Shown: positions 1 to 7,516 of the stretch, one piece after another
Layout: every line of letters begins with the position of its first letter
How positions within the stretch are numbered: position 1 is the first letter of the stretch
From: CAZHGD01 sp964531735
GTDB lineage: Bacteria; Armatimonadota; UBA10988
Length of the DNA stretch: 39,766 bases
Direction: 5' to 3'
NCBI GenBank assembly: GCA_964531735.1
Contig: CAZHGD010000060.1
Location: 1 to 39,766 of the forward strand
The notes under the pieces: model-generated
What the model was told of the DNA's origin: nothing
The model's database searches: none
The model's input: the letters and a program-made list of their open reading frames with translations, nothing else
Made by a program: the position numbers and the translations under genes

Positions 1-45
1 CCGCGTCAGCCCTTGCCGCGGGCGGCTTGAGCCACACGAATAGAC

Positions 46-309
46 TCACACCCGCTGGTTGCCGAGACGGTCGAGGTAGGCTTCGAGGCGGTCGCGCCGC
101 GGTACTTTGCCGGTGGCGACGACGAAATCGCCGACCAGCACGGCCGGCGTGAGCATCAGGTCGTAGCGCCCCGCCTCGGGCGAGGTGGTGTCGACGATGA
201 CCAGGTCGAGCTGCTCGGGCCGCGCGGCCTGAAGCTGCTCGAGCAGCTCACGAGTCTGCCGGCATTTGCTGCACCCCGTCGGCGACTCGATCAGCAGGAT
301 CCGCACCAT
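46..309 (-). CDS. Small thioredoxin-like CxxC protein
   Basis: An 87-residue protein with an N-terminal beta strand (VRILLIES) followed by a CSKC active-site motif (CxxC) at about residues 13-16. A TPAVLVGD segment carries the Pro expected at the cis-Pro site of a thioredoxin fold. It matches the small redox-active disulfide/thioredoxin-3 type proteins often encoded beside DUF318 permeases. It is the last gene of the six-gene minus-strand operon. I chose the ATG at 309 because GGAAGG lies 8 nt upstream; a GTG at 318 in the same frame is the alternative. Its 5' end overlaps the desulfurase 3' end by 62 nt in another frame. Likely role, inferred: a cytoplasmic dithiol carrier or reductant for the permease or desulfurase partners. 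Confidence 0.85.
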   Translation of the reverse strand: MVRILLIESPTGCSKCRQTRELLEQLQAARPEQLDLVIVDTTSPEAGRYDLMLTPAVLVGDFVVATGKVPRRDRLEAYLDRLGNQRV

Positions 310-1540
310 CCGGGCCACCTTCCGCTCGCTGGCCCGGCTCCCATAGGCACGGGCAGTTCTCGTCGCAGACGCCGATGTCCTCGGGCGCGGTCAGCCAGCG
401 CAGGTCGGTGACCACCGCCGCCGTCTGCTCGACGACGTAGTCGATCTCGTCGAGGGTGTTGGTCGGCCCGAGCGAGAAGCGCAGCGAGCAGGCCGCGGCG
501 TAGTCGCTCAGGCCGAGCGCCTTCAGCACGTACGACGGCTTCAGTTCGCCCGCGGCGCAGGCCGAGGCGACCGAGACGCAGATGCCGCGCTGGCTCAGAT
601 TGGCCTGCACGTCGAGGGCGTCGGCATCGAGGAAGCACAGGTTCACCGTGTGCGGCACGGTGTGCTCCGGATCGCCGTTGAGGAACACGTTCGGCAGGCG
701 CTCGCGGAGCGACAGCAGGCGCTCGCGCAAGGTGGTCGCATGGGCCGCGTTGGCGGCCAGATCGCGCCGGGCCAACTGGGCCGCCTGACCGAAGCCGACC
801 ACGCCGGCCACGTTCTCGGTGCCGCCGCGCAGGCCGGACTCCTGCCGGCCACCGCGCACCAACGGCGCCAGGGCGACGCCCGGCCGCACGTAGAGCGCGC
901 CCACGCCCTTCGGCCCGCGGAACTTGTGGGCGGTGAAGCTCAGCAGGTCGATGCCCAGCGCCTGCACGTCCACCGGCACCTTGCCCACGGCCTGGACCGC
1001 GTCGACGTGCATCAGGATGCCGCGCTCGCGGGCCGCCGCCGCCAACTCGGCGATCGGCTGCAGCGTGCCGATCTCGTTGTTGGCCAGCATCACCGACAGC
1101 AGCCGCGTGTCCGGCCGCAGGGCCGCCAGCGCGTCCGACACGCTGACGCGTCCGCGGCGACTGACCGGCAGGTAGGTGACCTGGTAGCCCATCTGCTCGA
1201 GCCAGGCGCACGGCTGCAAGACCGCCGGATGCTCGATCTGCGTGGTGACCACGTGGGCGCCGTCGGTCAGATGCGGGTCCTGCGCCGAAAGGGCGCCGAT
1301 GATGGCCAGGTTGTCGCTCTCGGTGCCGCCCGAGCAGAAGACGATCTCGCCCGGCGCGGCGCCGATCAGCGCCGCCACCTCGTCGCGCGCGGCTTCGAAC
1401 GCGGTCCGCGCCCGGCGCCCGGCGAGGTGGACGCTGGAGGCGTTGGCGTGCTCCGTTTCCAGGAACGGCCGCATCGCCGCCAGCACCTCGGGTGCCAGCG
1501 GCGTGGTGGCGTTGTGGTCGAGATAGATCTCGTCGGGCAT
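248..1540 (-). CDS. Cysteine desulfurase, NifS/IscS type
   Basis: A PLP enzyme that converts L-cysteine to alanine plus an enzyme persulfide. It is 430 residues, longer than the usual 380-405. Hallmarks are YLDHNATTP at the N-terminus, FCSGGTESDN, HVDAVQAVGKVPVD, the PLP lysine in TAHKFRGPKG (Lys206), and the catalytic loop SVASACAAGE with Cys328. The extension after the normal C-terminus carries a CDENCPC cluster and then a low-complexity tail that runs into the next gene. Upstream spacing to the binding protein is 14 nt, so it is co-transcribed. No IscU or SufU scaffold gene lies beside it, so the sulfur acceptor may be the downstream CxxC protein or another partner; that is inference. NifS versus IscS cannot be assigned from sequence alone. 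Confidence 0.95.
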   Translation of the reverse strand: MPDEIYLDHNATTPLAPEVLAAMRPFLETEHANASSVHLAGRRARTAFEAARDEVAALIGAAPGEIVFCSGGTESDNLAIIGALSAQDPHLTDGAHVVTTQIEHPAVLQPCAWLEQMGYQVTYLPVSRRGRVSVSDALAALRPDTRLLSVMLANNEIGTLQPIAELAAAARERGILMHVDAVQAVGKVPVDVQALGIDLLSFTAHKFRGPKGVGALYVRPGVALAPLVRGGRQESGLRGGTENVAGVVGFGQAAQLARRDLAANAAHATTLRERLLSLRERLPNVFLNGDPEHTVPHTVNLCFLDADALDVQANLSQRGICVSVASACAAGELKPSYVLKALGLSDYAAACSLRFSLGPTNTLDEIDYVVEQTAAVVTDLRWLTAPEDIGVCDENCPCLWEPGQRAEGGPDGADPADRVADGVQQMPADS

Positions 1541-1554
1541 GGCGCCGCGCTACC

Positions 1555-2409
1555 TCACTTGGTCTGGCCCGCCGACTTGTTCAGCGGGTCGTACTGCCAC
1601 TTCACGAAGACCGCCTGGTGCTCCTCGCGCGTGATGAACTTCACGAACTCGCGGGCCTCATTCGGGTGCGCGGCGCCGCTGACGACGGCCGCGGTGGCGT
1701 AGATCGGGTCGTGCCACTCGCCCGGAATGTCGCACACATAGGTCAGGTTGGTGCCACCGGGCTTCTCGCCCGGCTGGTGCACCTCGCCGAGGCAACTGCG
1801 ATAGGCGATGCTGGCGTCGGCCTTGCCCTCGGACACCGTCGACATGGTGAACGCCGCCTTCGGGGTGGCGACGAGCTTGCCTTGCAGCTTGTCCCACAGA
1901 CCGGCCTTTTCGAGCGCCTGCTTGGTGGCCGCGCCCAGCGACAGGTCGGCCGGATCGCCGATGGCGATGCTCTTGACCTCGGGGCGCAGCAGATCCTCGA
2001 TGGTCTTCAGGCCCAGCGGATTGCCCGGCGGGGCCGTCACCGCCAGCGGCATGATGGCCAGGCGGGTGATGTCTTCCTTCTTCAGCAGGCCCTTCTCGAC
2101 CAGTTGGTCGAGCTCCTTCTCGCCCAGGTTCATCAGGACGTCGGGGCGCTCGCCGTCGCGGACCTTGTCGCGTAGCGTGACGTAGTTCTCCACCTTGCGC
2201 CGCAGCTTGACCTGCGGGCAGGCGGTGGCGAAGGCCGCCTCCAGCTCGCCGTAGGGACCGGCTAGCCCGCAGGGCACGTAGACCATGCACTCCTGCGCCG
2301 CCGGCACGCCGCCTGGCGCTGTGGCTGCCTTCGGCGCCGGCGCCGGACGACAGCCGGCGAGCGCGAGCGCTCCGAGCAGGCCGACCGCGAACCACCACCG
2401 ACGGATCAT
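1555..2409 (-). CDS. ModA-like substrate-binding lipoprotein (second copy)
   Basis: A 284-residue lipoprotein: short basic N-terminus, hydrophobic core, lipobox ALAGC with Cys20. The body resembles molybdate/tungstate-type periplasmic binding proteins, with the segments DKVRDGERPDVLMNLGEKEL, NPLGLKTIEDLL, SIAIGDPADLSLG and KADASIAYRSC. The usual first ligand-binding serine region is replaced by VPCG (Cys47), and the second-lobe YRT-type site reads YRSC (Cys206). Cys41, Cys64 and Cys226 are further cysteines. I chose the start at 2409 because it follows the upstream stop in an ATGA overlap and gives a proper signal peptide; the open frame continues upstream without one. No ABC ATPase or permease is adjacent. 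The ligand is unknown; the cysteines suggest a thiophilic one (inference). Confidence 0.85.
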   Translation of the reverse strand: MIRRWWFAVGLLGALALAGCRPAPAPKAATAPGGVPAAQECMVYVPCGLAGPYGELEAAFATACPQVKLRRKVENYVTLRDKVRDGERPDVLMNLGEKELDQLVEKGLLKKEDITRLAIMPLAVTAPPGNPLGLKTIEDLLRPEVKSIAIGDPADLSLGAATKQALEKAGLWDKLQGKLVATPKAAFTMSTVSEGKADASIAYRSCLGEVHQPGEKPGGTNLTYVCDIPGEWHDPIYATAAVVSGAAHPNEAREFVKFITREEHQAVFVKWQYDPLNKSAGQTK

Positions 2410-2921
2410 CGCTTCTCCTCCGGCGCTTCCTTGCCCGGCTTGTCCGACGACTTGCCGCCGCCATAGGCCTGATCGACGGCCTCGCCGATGGTGGCCAGCA
2501 GCTTCTCTTCGGTCCAGCCGCCGAGCGCCTGGCTCTTCTTGCACACCACCTTGCCGTTGACCAGGTAGGCGCTGCACGGCTCGCCGAGCTTCTGCTTGTG
2601 CAGGTCCTTGCCCTCGTCGCTCCACCAGTCGACGTGGATGATATGGACCTGCCCCGGCCACTTGTCGGCTATCTTCTTGTTCAGGTCCTTGACCCACTGG
2701 TGGTCGGCGTTCATCGGGAAGAAGCAGTAGATCTCGACCTTGGCGTCGGCCTGGCCGGTCTCGATCTTCCATTCGGTCGTCTCGGCGGCGCCGCCGACCT
2801 TGGCCGGAGCGGGGGCCTTGGCCGCCGGGTCAGCCGGCGGCGCGACCGGCGCGGGCGACTTGGCGCAACCGAACAAAGCCAGCGCGGCGACGCAACTGCA
2901 GACAGCCATGCGCTTGATCAT
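2406..2921 (-). CDS. Lipoprotein with degenerate thioredoxin-like domain
   Basis: A 171-residue lipoprotein: MIKR, hydrophobic core and lipobox LFGC (Cys19), then a Pro/Ala-rich linker to about residue 50. The globular part has a beta strand KVEIYCFFP, a helix, the strand VHIIHVDWW, the segment GEPCSAYLVNGKVVCKK, and a C-terminal helix. This order fits a thioredoxin fold, with GEPCSAYLVNG at the cis-Pro position, but the canonical CxxC is absent and single cysteines remain (IYC, PCS, VVC). The C-terminus is charged and low-complexity. Start and stop both overlap neighbours (TGATG at 2921, ATGA at 2406-2409), so translation is coupled to both binding-protein genes. Inferred role: extracytoplasmic partner of those binding proteins, for redox or ligand transfer. 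Confidence 0.8.
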   Translation of the reverse strand: MIKRMAVCSCVAALALFGCAKSPAPVAPPADPAAKAPAPAKVGGAAETTEWKIETGQADAKVEIYCFFPMNADHQWVKDLNKKIADKWPGQVHIIHVDWWSDEGKDLHKQKLGEPCSAYLVNGKVVCKKSQALGGWTEEKLLATIGEAVDQAYGGGKSSDKPGKEAPEEKR

Positions 2922-3772
2922 CAGCTCTTGCCTCCGTTGACCGCGCTCGGCGCGGGGGCCGGTATCCCATGGGCGCCCAGCGTCTGGCGCCCCTCTTCAC
3001 TCAGCAGCCACTTGAGCAGTTTGTCGGCTTCGGCCCCATGGCCGGCGGTGACCACGCGGCCGGCCTGAACCTGAATCGGCGGGTAGCTGTCTTCGGGCAG
3101 CTCACCCACGATGTGGTACGTCGCGGCGCCGCCTTCCACCTTCTCCGGACCGCTTTCGAACGGGCAGGCGTCGAAGTAGATGCCCGCGTCCACGCGCCCG
3201 TTGCAGACCCAGTCGACGGCGGTCTTGGCGTGCCAGTTGCGCTGGATCTTCGGCTCCAGCTCCTTGAGCAGGCCGAGCTTGGTCAGGGCCTGGTCGGCGT
3301 ACCAGCCGACCGAGTTCTGCGACGCCTCGGCCACGCCGATGGCCTTCACCTTCGGACTGGTCAGATCGCGCCAGCTCTGGATGCCGGCGGGGTTCTTCTT
3401 CGGCACCACCACGATCAGCTTGAACTTGCCGAAGGTGACCACGCTGGCGGGATCGACCTTCTGCTCCTTCTCCATCTGCTCCATCTCGAGCCGGCCGGGG
3501 CTGACCAGCACGTCGCACTTCTCACCGGCCCGCAGGCGGTTGAGCAGCACCGGTGCGTTGTCGAAGGTGGCCTTGAAGTCGATGCCCGAGGACTTCTTGA
3601 AGTCCTCCTGCACCGCGCGGAAGGCCTCGATCATGCCGCAAGGCACGAACACCACCGGCCGGTCGGCTTTGGCCGGCGCCTTGCCCGCCTTGGCGGTGTC
3701 CGGCCGGCAGCCGGCCAGCAACACCGGCAGCATGGCCATCAGAGAGCAGAGCAGGTACGTCCGCAGTTTCAT
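2921..3772 (-). CDS. ModA-like substrate-binding lipoprotein (first copy)
   Basis: A 283-residue lipoprotein with signal peptide MKLRTYLLC... and lipobox LLAGC (Cys22). Family features of molybdate-type binding proteins are visible: an N-terminal strand, then EDFKKSSGIDFKATF, LRAGEKCDVLVSPG, FKLIVVVPKKNPAGI, SWRDLTSPKVKAIGVAE, and GRVDAGIYFDAC. The residues that bind oxyanion in ModA are not conserved: the AAS-type loop reads VPCG (Cys45), GAPADV reads GEKCDV (Cys86), and the lobe-2 site reads FDAC (Cys203). Cys190 is nearby. I chose the start at 3772 because GAGG lies 6 nt upstream and the signal peptide begins there; an ATG at 3784 also fits. Its stop overlaps the next start by one base. 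Confidence 0.85.
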   Translation of the reverse strand: MKLRTYLLCSLMAMLPVLLAGCRPDTAKAGKAPAKADRPVVFVPCGMIEAFRAVQEDFKKSSGIDFKATFDNAPVLLNRLRAGEKCDVLVSPGRLEMEQMEKEQKVDPASVVTFGKFKLIVVVPKKNPAGIQSWRDLTSPKVKAIGVAEASQNSVGWYADQALTKLGLLKELEPKIQRNWHAKTAVDWVCNGRVDAGIYFDACPFESGPEKVEGGAATYHIVGELPEDSYPPIQVQAGRVVTAGHGAEADKLLKWLLSEEGRQTLGAHGIPAPAPSAVNGGKS

Positions 3773-3858
3773 GGCGATCCTCATCGTACCCCGGCGGCGG
3801 ACCTCCAGGCTGGTGCCACCGGACAACCGCTCAGTTACAGCCTGGCGGGCCAGTTCGC

Positions 3859-5073
3859 TCAGGCCGCCATCACGGCCTGGCGCCGTGCCGCGCTCCGGAC
3901 CCGACCGACGGCGATGACGATGAACACGGCCATGGTCACCGCGGCCAGCATCGAGCTCGGATCCTCCAGCACCGTGGGCAAGCTGCCCGCCTGGCAGGGA
4001 CAGTGGTACGCGCCGTGGAGCTTGCCGAACAGGTAGGCCACCGCGCCACCGAAGAACACTTCCAGGAACTCATAGGCCAGCGCTTTGCGCCAGCCGAACA
4101 TGCGCGTGATCAGGATCGCGCCGGGCAGGCTGACGCCGGGCCCGTTGAGCAGCAGGGCCAGGGCCGGGCCGACGGCGATCATCTCTTCCTTGAGCAGCGC
4201 CTTGACCAACGGAATCTCGGTCAGCACGGGGAAGTACATCATCGAGCCGATCAGCGCGGCGACGTAGCTCTCCTTGAGCCCGTTGTGCCCCATCAGCGGG
4301 TAGATGTGGTCGTACAGCCATTTCCAGGTGGCTTTGTTGTTCTGCAGGAAACCGATCAGCACGATCGCCGGAATCAGCAGCGGCAGCACGGTCTTCAGGA
4401 AGGTGCCGGTCTCGCGCAGCCAATCGCCCAGGTCCTCGACGGCGAACCACTGCGGCAGCCGCCAGGCCAGCGTGGCGCCGATCGCGGTCAGCGCCGGCAG
4501 CCGGATGAACCACGGCGTGCCGCGCCCGCCGAGCAGCAGCACGGCGAACAGCAGACAGAACAGGTAGGCGACGTGCCGGTGCTCGTGCTCCGGCTCGGCG
4601 AACTGGGCTTGGCCGAACTCCAGGCGCGCCTCGATCTCCTGCCGGCGCTTGGCCTCCTCGCGCCAGAACAGGACGGCCATGGTGAGGCCGGTCAGCGTCG
4701 ACACCACCGGCACCGCCAAGGTGCGCCACAGACCCATCTTCAGCCCGACCACCTGGAAGGTCCAGACGGCCGAAACGAAGTTGACCGCGGGCGCCGCGTA
4801 GAGGAACGCGAACGCCGGCCCGATGCCGGCGCCGCGGCGGTAGATGCTGCTGCCGAGCGGCACGATGTTGCAGGAGCAGGCCGAGAGGACGAAGCCCGAC
4901 AGCGACGTGACCGCATAGGCGACGACCGGCTTGGCGCGGTGGCCGAGGAAGCGGAGCACATGCTGGGTCGAGATGAACACCGGCACCGCACCGGCGATCA
5001 GGAACGCCGGCAGGACGACGGGCAGGAAGTCCCACGACAAGATGCAGCAACGAAAGACGTTGACGAATTGCAT
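3859..5073 (-). CDS. Predicted permease, DUF318 (ArsP/UPF0718-like)
   Basis: A 404-residue polytopic inner-membrane protein. The N-terminal half has the family signature ACSCNIVPLGSSIYRRGAG followed by FAFLYAAPAVN; the C-terminal half repeats the theme with MMYFPVLTEIPLVKALL and LLLNGPGVSLPGAILITR. A charged cytoplasmic loop (REEAKRRQEIEARLEFGQ) with a His/Glu stretch separates the two halves. A CPC motif (YHCPCQAG) sits near the C-terminus. The best-characterised relative, ArsP, exports trivalent organoarsenicals and uses membrane cysteines. Here the gene heads an operon of Cys-rich binding proteins, a desulfurase and thioredoxin-like proteins, so transport of a thiophilic metalloid or sulfur species is plausible but not shown. 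No strong ribosome-binding site is visible before the ATG. Confidence 0.88.
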   Translation of the reverse strand: MQFVNVFRCCILSWDFLPVVLPAFLIAGAVPVFISTQHVLRFLGHRAKPVVAYAVTSLSGFVLSACSCNIVPLGSSIYRRGAGIGPAFAFLYAAPAVNFVSAVWTFQVVGLKMGLWRTLAVPVVSTLTGLTMAVLFWREEAKRRQEIEARLEFGQAQFAEPEHEHRHVAYLFCLLFAVLLLGGRGTPWFIRLPALTAIGATLAWRLPQWFAVEDLGDWLRETGTFLKTVLPLLIPAIVLIGFLQNNKATWKWLYDHIYPLMGHNGLKESYVAALIGSMMYFPVLTEIPLVKALLKEEMIAVGPALALLLNGPGVSLPGAILITRMFGWRKALAYEFLEVFFGGAVAYLFGKLHGAYHCPCQAGSLPTVLEDPSSMLAAVTMAVFIVIAVGRVRSAARRQAVMAA

Positions 5074-5137
5074 GGCAGGTGGCGGCCCGGCCGGCAGATG
5101 AGGCCCACCGCTCCCTCATTATGATCCGGGCGAGGCG

Positions 5138-5160
5138 GGTCGGGCGAGCGATTCCCGACC
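5138..5160 (-). other. Inverted repeat between APC gene and permease operon
   Basis: GGTCGGG (5138-5144) and CCCGACC (5154-5160) form a 7-bp stem with a 9-nt loop. It lies 27 nt past the stop of the APC gene and 65 nt before the permease start, in a 114-nt gap. There is no T-run on the minus strand, so an intrinsic terminator is weakly supported. An operator for the Cys-rich operon is the alternative. Confidence 0.35.
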
Positions 5161-5187
5161 GATTTTCGTACCAATTCCGCCCGCCGG

Positions 5188-6504
5188 TCAGGCGTCGGCG
5201 GTGACCTCACGCGGCCGCACGACGCAGTACAGCAGCGCGATGCCGGCCACCATGAGGCCGGCGAGGCGGGCCTCCTGGGCCCGCGCGTGGGCGAGCAGTG
5301 CGAGGCAGACGGCGATGCCGACCACCGGGACCACCGCCGGCGGCTCGAAGAAGCCGCGGGGCTCACCGGCCCGCCGGCCGAGGACGAGCATGGCGGCGTT
5401 GACCACCACGAACACGCTGAGCAGCAACACGCTGGTGGCCCGAGCCAGCGGCGCCAGGTCGGTGGCCAGCGCCAGCGCCAAGGCGATGGTCATCAGCGTC
5501 AAGGTCGCCCGGTGCGGGGTGTGCCGCGTCGGATGCACGGCGCCCAGCCAGCGCGGCAGCAGGCCCTGAGTGGCCATGCCGTAGACCAGACGCGAGCCCA
5601 TGATGTAGTTGAGCAGCGCGGTGTTGGTGATGGCGAACAGGGCGATGGCCGAGAACACCACCGGCGGGAAGCCGGGTGCGGCGCGGCGGACCACTTCGAC
5701 CAACGGCTCCTTCGACGCGGCCAACTCCGCATGGGGCACCACGGACACGGCCGAGACACTGACGGCCAGGTAGATGACCGTGACCACCGCCAGCGACAGC
5801 ATCACGCCGAGCGGGTAGGTGCGCCGCGGATCCTTGACCTCCTCGACCACGTTGATCATGTCTTCGAAGCCGATGAAGGCGTAGAAGGTGAGCAGCGAGC
5901 CGTTGAGCAGCATCGCCAGTCCCAGCGGCGTGTGGACGCCGCCGACGGTCGGCGTCTCCAGGTAGTTGACGCCGCCCCAGTAGCGGCAGCCCACGGCGAT
6001 GATGATGACCAGGCCGGACACCTCGACGGTGGTGCAGACCACGTTCAGCCAGGTCGACTCGCGCATGCCCCACAGGTTGACCGCCGTCAGCGCCGCGATG
6101 AAGGCCACGATCAGGACCACAGTGGGCACGCCGGGCGCCAACGCCGAGAAGTAGCCACAGAAGGCGCGCGATTGCGTGGCCATCGAGGTCAGTCCCGAGG
6201 CCATCACGGCCAGACCGACCACGTATGACAGGAACGGCCAGCCGAAGGCCCGCTGGCTCACGTAGGCCGCGCCAGCCGCGCGGGGGTAGCGCGAGCCGAG
6301 GGCGGCATACGACAGGCCGGTCATCAGGGCGGCCACCATGCTGGTGACGAACGCCAGCCAGACGGCATTGCCCATGACCCCGGCCACCTTGCCCACCAAG
6401 GCATAGATGCCCGAGCCGAGCATGTCGCCGACGCCGAAGATGATCAGCGCCGGCAAGGTCAGGGTGGGCAGCAACTGCTCGGTCGGTCGGTCGGTGCCGG
6501 CCAT
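5188..6504 (-). CDS. APC-superfamily amino acid/polyamine transporter
   Basis: A 438-residue membrane protein with about 12 hydrophobic segments. The first helix carries the glycine-rich APC signature (IIFGVGDMLGSGIYALVG), and helix 6 contains FYAFIGFEDMINVVEE, a region that contacts substrate in this superfamily. The likely role is proton-coupled uptake or exchange of amino acids or related amines; specificity cannot be read from sequence. I chose the start at 6504 (MAGTDRP), just before the first hydrophobic helix. The open frame extends upstream as Arg/Ser-rich sequence overlapping the neighbouring gene, which looks non-coding. It lies 31 nt downstream of the flavoprotein gene on the same strand, so the two are probably co-transcribed. 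Confidence 0.92.
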   Translation of the reverse strand: MAGTDRPTEQLLPTLTLPALIIFGVGDMLGSGIYALVGKVAGVMGNAVWLAFVTSMVAALMTGLSYAALGSRYPRAAGAAYVSQRAFGWPFLSYVVGLAVMASGLTSMATQSRAFCGYFSALAPGVPTVVLIVAFIAALTAVNLWGMRESTWLNVVCTTVEVSGLVIIIAVGCRYWGGVNYLETPTVGGVHTPLGLAMLLNGSLLTFYAFIGFEDMINVVEEVKDPRRTYPLGVMLSLAVVTVIYLAVSVSAVSVVPHAELAASKEPLVEVVRRAAPGFPPVVFSAIALFAITNTALLNYIMGSRLVYGMATQGLLPRWLGAVHPTRHTPHRATLTLMTIALALALATDLAPLARATSVLLLSVFVVVNAAMLVLGRRAGEPRGFFEPPAVVPVVGIAVCLALLAHARAQEARLAGLMVAGIALLYCVVRPREVTADA

Positions 6505-6535
6505 GGGCTCGCTCGCTCTCGTCGTCCGCCCCGCA

Positions 6536-7201
6536 CTACCGGCCAGGGCCGTGCCAGTGCGCCCACTGCGCCGGATAGTCCTCGCCCCAGTCCTCGACGA
6601 TCTGCCGCATGATGTCGGCCATGGCCTGCCGGCCCGCGGCTTGCTCCGGGTAGTCGCGCCGCTCGGCAATGGCTGCGGCCAGGTCCTGCCCCAGCGCCTT
6701 CGCCTGCGCCAGCGCCGCCGCCTCGTCCAGCAGTCCGCGCGGGTGCTCGGCCAACGCCGCGACCGTACCGACGATCTGCGCGCCGAGATTGCCGAGAATG
6801 GCCGCCGACCACTGATTGGTCTCGACCTGCCCCGACCCGCCGGCGGTGGCCAACGCCGCGCCGTACTTGCCTTCGAGCAACTGGCAGTGCACGAGGTAGC
6901 CGCAGCGGTCGATCAGCGTCTTCAACTGGGCCGTGGCGCCCCAGAAGTAGACCGGGCTGGCCAGCACGATGCCGTCGGCCGCGAGCATCTGGTCCTTGAC
7001 CTGCTCGATCTCGTCCTCGAACTGGCAGCGCCCGGTCCGGTAGCAGACCTCGCAGGCCACGCAGAAGTTGGCCTCGATACCCGCCAGGTCGATGCGCTCG
7101 ACGGCCGCGCCGGCGCCTTTGGCGCCGGCCAGCACGGCATCCAGCAGTTGCGCCGTGTTGCCGCGCGGGCGGGGACTGCCCAGAATTCCCAGGATGGTCA
7201 T
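6536..7201 (-). CDS. NADPH-dependent FMN reductase / iron-sulfur flavoprotein-like
   Basis: A 221-residue flavodoxin-fold protein. It has the FMN phosphate loop GSPRPRGNTAQLL at residues 8-20, a CVACEVCYRTGRC motif (CX2CX2CX5C) that matches the compact [4Fe-4S] motif of iron-sulfur flavoproteins, and ASPVYFWGATAQLK in the second flavin-binding region. The family transfers electrons from reduced carriers to small molecules. I chose the start at 7201 (MTILGILGS), with GGAG 8 nt upstream; the longer frame adds Arg-rich sequence with no similarity to the fold. It precedes the APC transporter on the same strand, which may link it to metabolism of the transported compound (inference). Confidence 0.92.
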   Translation of the reverse strand: MTILGILGSPRPRGNTAQLLDAVLAGAKGAGAAVERIDLAGIEANFCVACEVCYRTGRCQFEDEIEQVKDQMLAADGIVLASPVYFWGATAQLKTLIDRCGYLVHCQLLEGKYGAALATAGGSGQVETNQWSAAILGNLGAQIVGTVAALAEHPRGLLDEAAALAQAKALGQDLAAAIAERRDYPEQAAGRQAMADIMRQIVEDWGEDYPAQWAHWHGPGR

Positions 7202-7295
7202 GGCTGGCTCTCCACTCGGGCAGCGTACGTGCCGGCGAGGGCGGCTGTCAAGCGGGCCAGACGGCAAGGGCGGGCGTCGCCCGGTTCAGTTGCCC

Positions 7296-7415
7296 GTGGG
7301 ACCGGCGTCTCGCCGGTCTGGACGAGCCAGGCAGGCGGAGCGCAACCAGCCTGGACCAGCCCAACCGCCGGGCCGGAGCGGCAGGGGAGACAGACCGGCA
7401 GGACGCCGGTCCCAC
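7296..7415. repeat. Dispersed paired-hairpin repeat element
   Basis: Two 25-nt arms, 7296-7320 and 7391-7415, are near-perfect inverted copies of each other. Each arm is itself a hairpin: GACCGGCG/CGCCGGTC with a 3-nt loop in the first, GACCGGC/GCCGGTC with a 5-nt loop in the second. The 70-nt centre is GC-rich. In the rightward frame it reads GTGVSPVW...RTPVPRA, and the complementary strand gives a near-mirror peptide. This is the look of dispersed REP-like repeats found in many copies in some high-GC genomes and spuriously called as ORFs. It is in the 315-bp gap 7202-7516; no other copy is seen in this window. Confidence 0.7.
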
Positions 7416-7455
7416 GAGCGAGCGTCCTGGCACACCATGGGCTGCCCACCCAGAC

Positions 7456-7495
7456 GACACCGGCGAGGGCCACCGCGGTGGCCCTCGCCGGTGTC
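7456..7495 (-). terminator. Perfect 40-bp palindrome, likely terminator
   Basis: The bases 7456-7475 are exactly reverse-complemented by 7476-7495, with no loop bases and no mismatch. It begins 21 nt past the stop of the TPR/WD40 gene, the normal place for a transcription terminator on the minus strand. There is no T-tract, so it may act as a strong GC hairpin or serve as a dyad binding site or repeat instead. Confidence 0.55.
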
Positions 7496-7516
7496 AGCAC
7501 CATCGGCTCGACAACG

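Noticed and set aside
2410..2772. N-terminal extension of the second ModA-like protein
   Set aside because: The extension is Arg/Gly/Gln-rich, overlaps the thioredoxin-like lipoprotein in another frame, and would bury the signal peptide; the ATGA-coupled start is better.
5118..5123. CATAAT as a -10 box for the Cys-rich operon
   Set aside because: No matching -35 hexamer lies 16-18 nt upstream on the minus strand and there is no extended -10 TG, so a promoter call is not supported.
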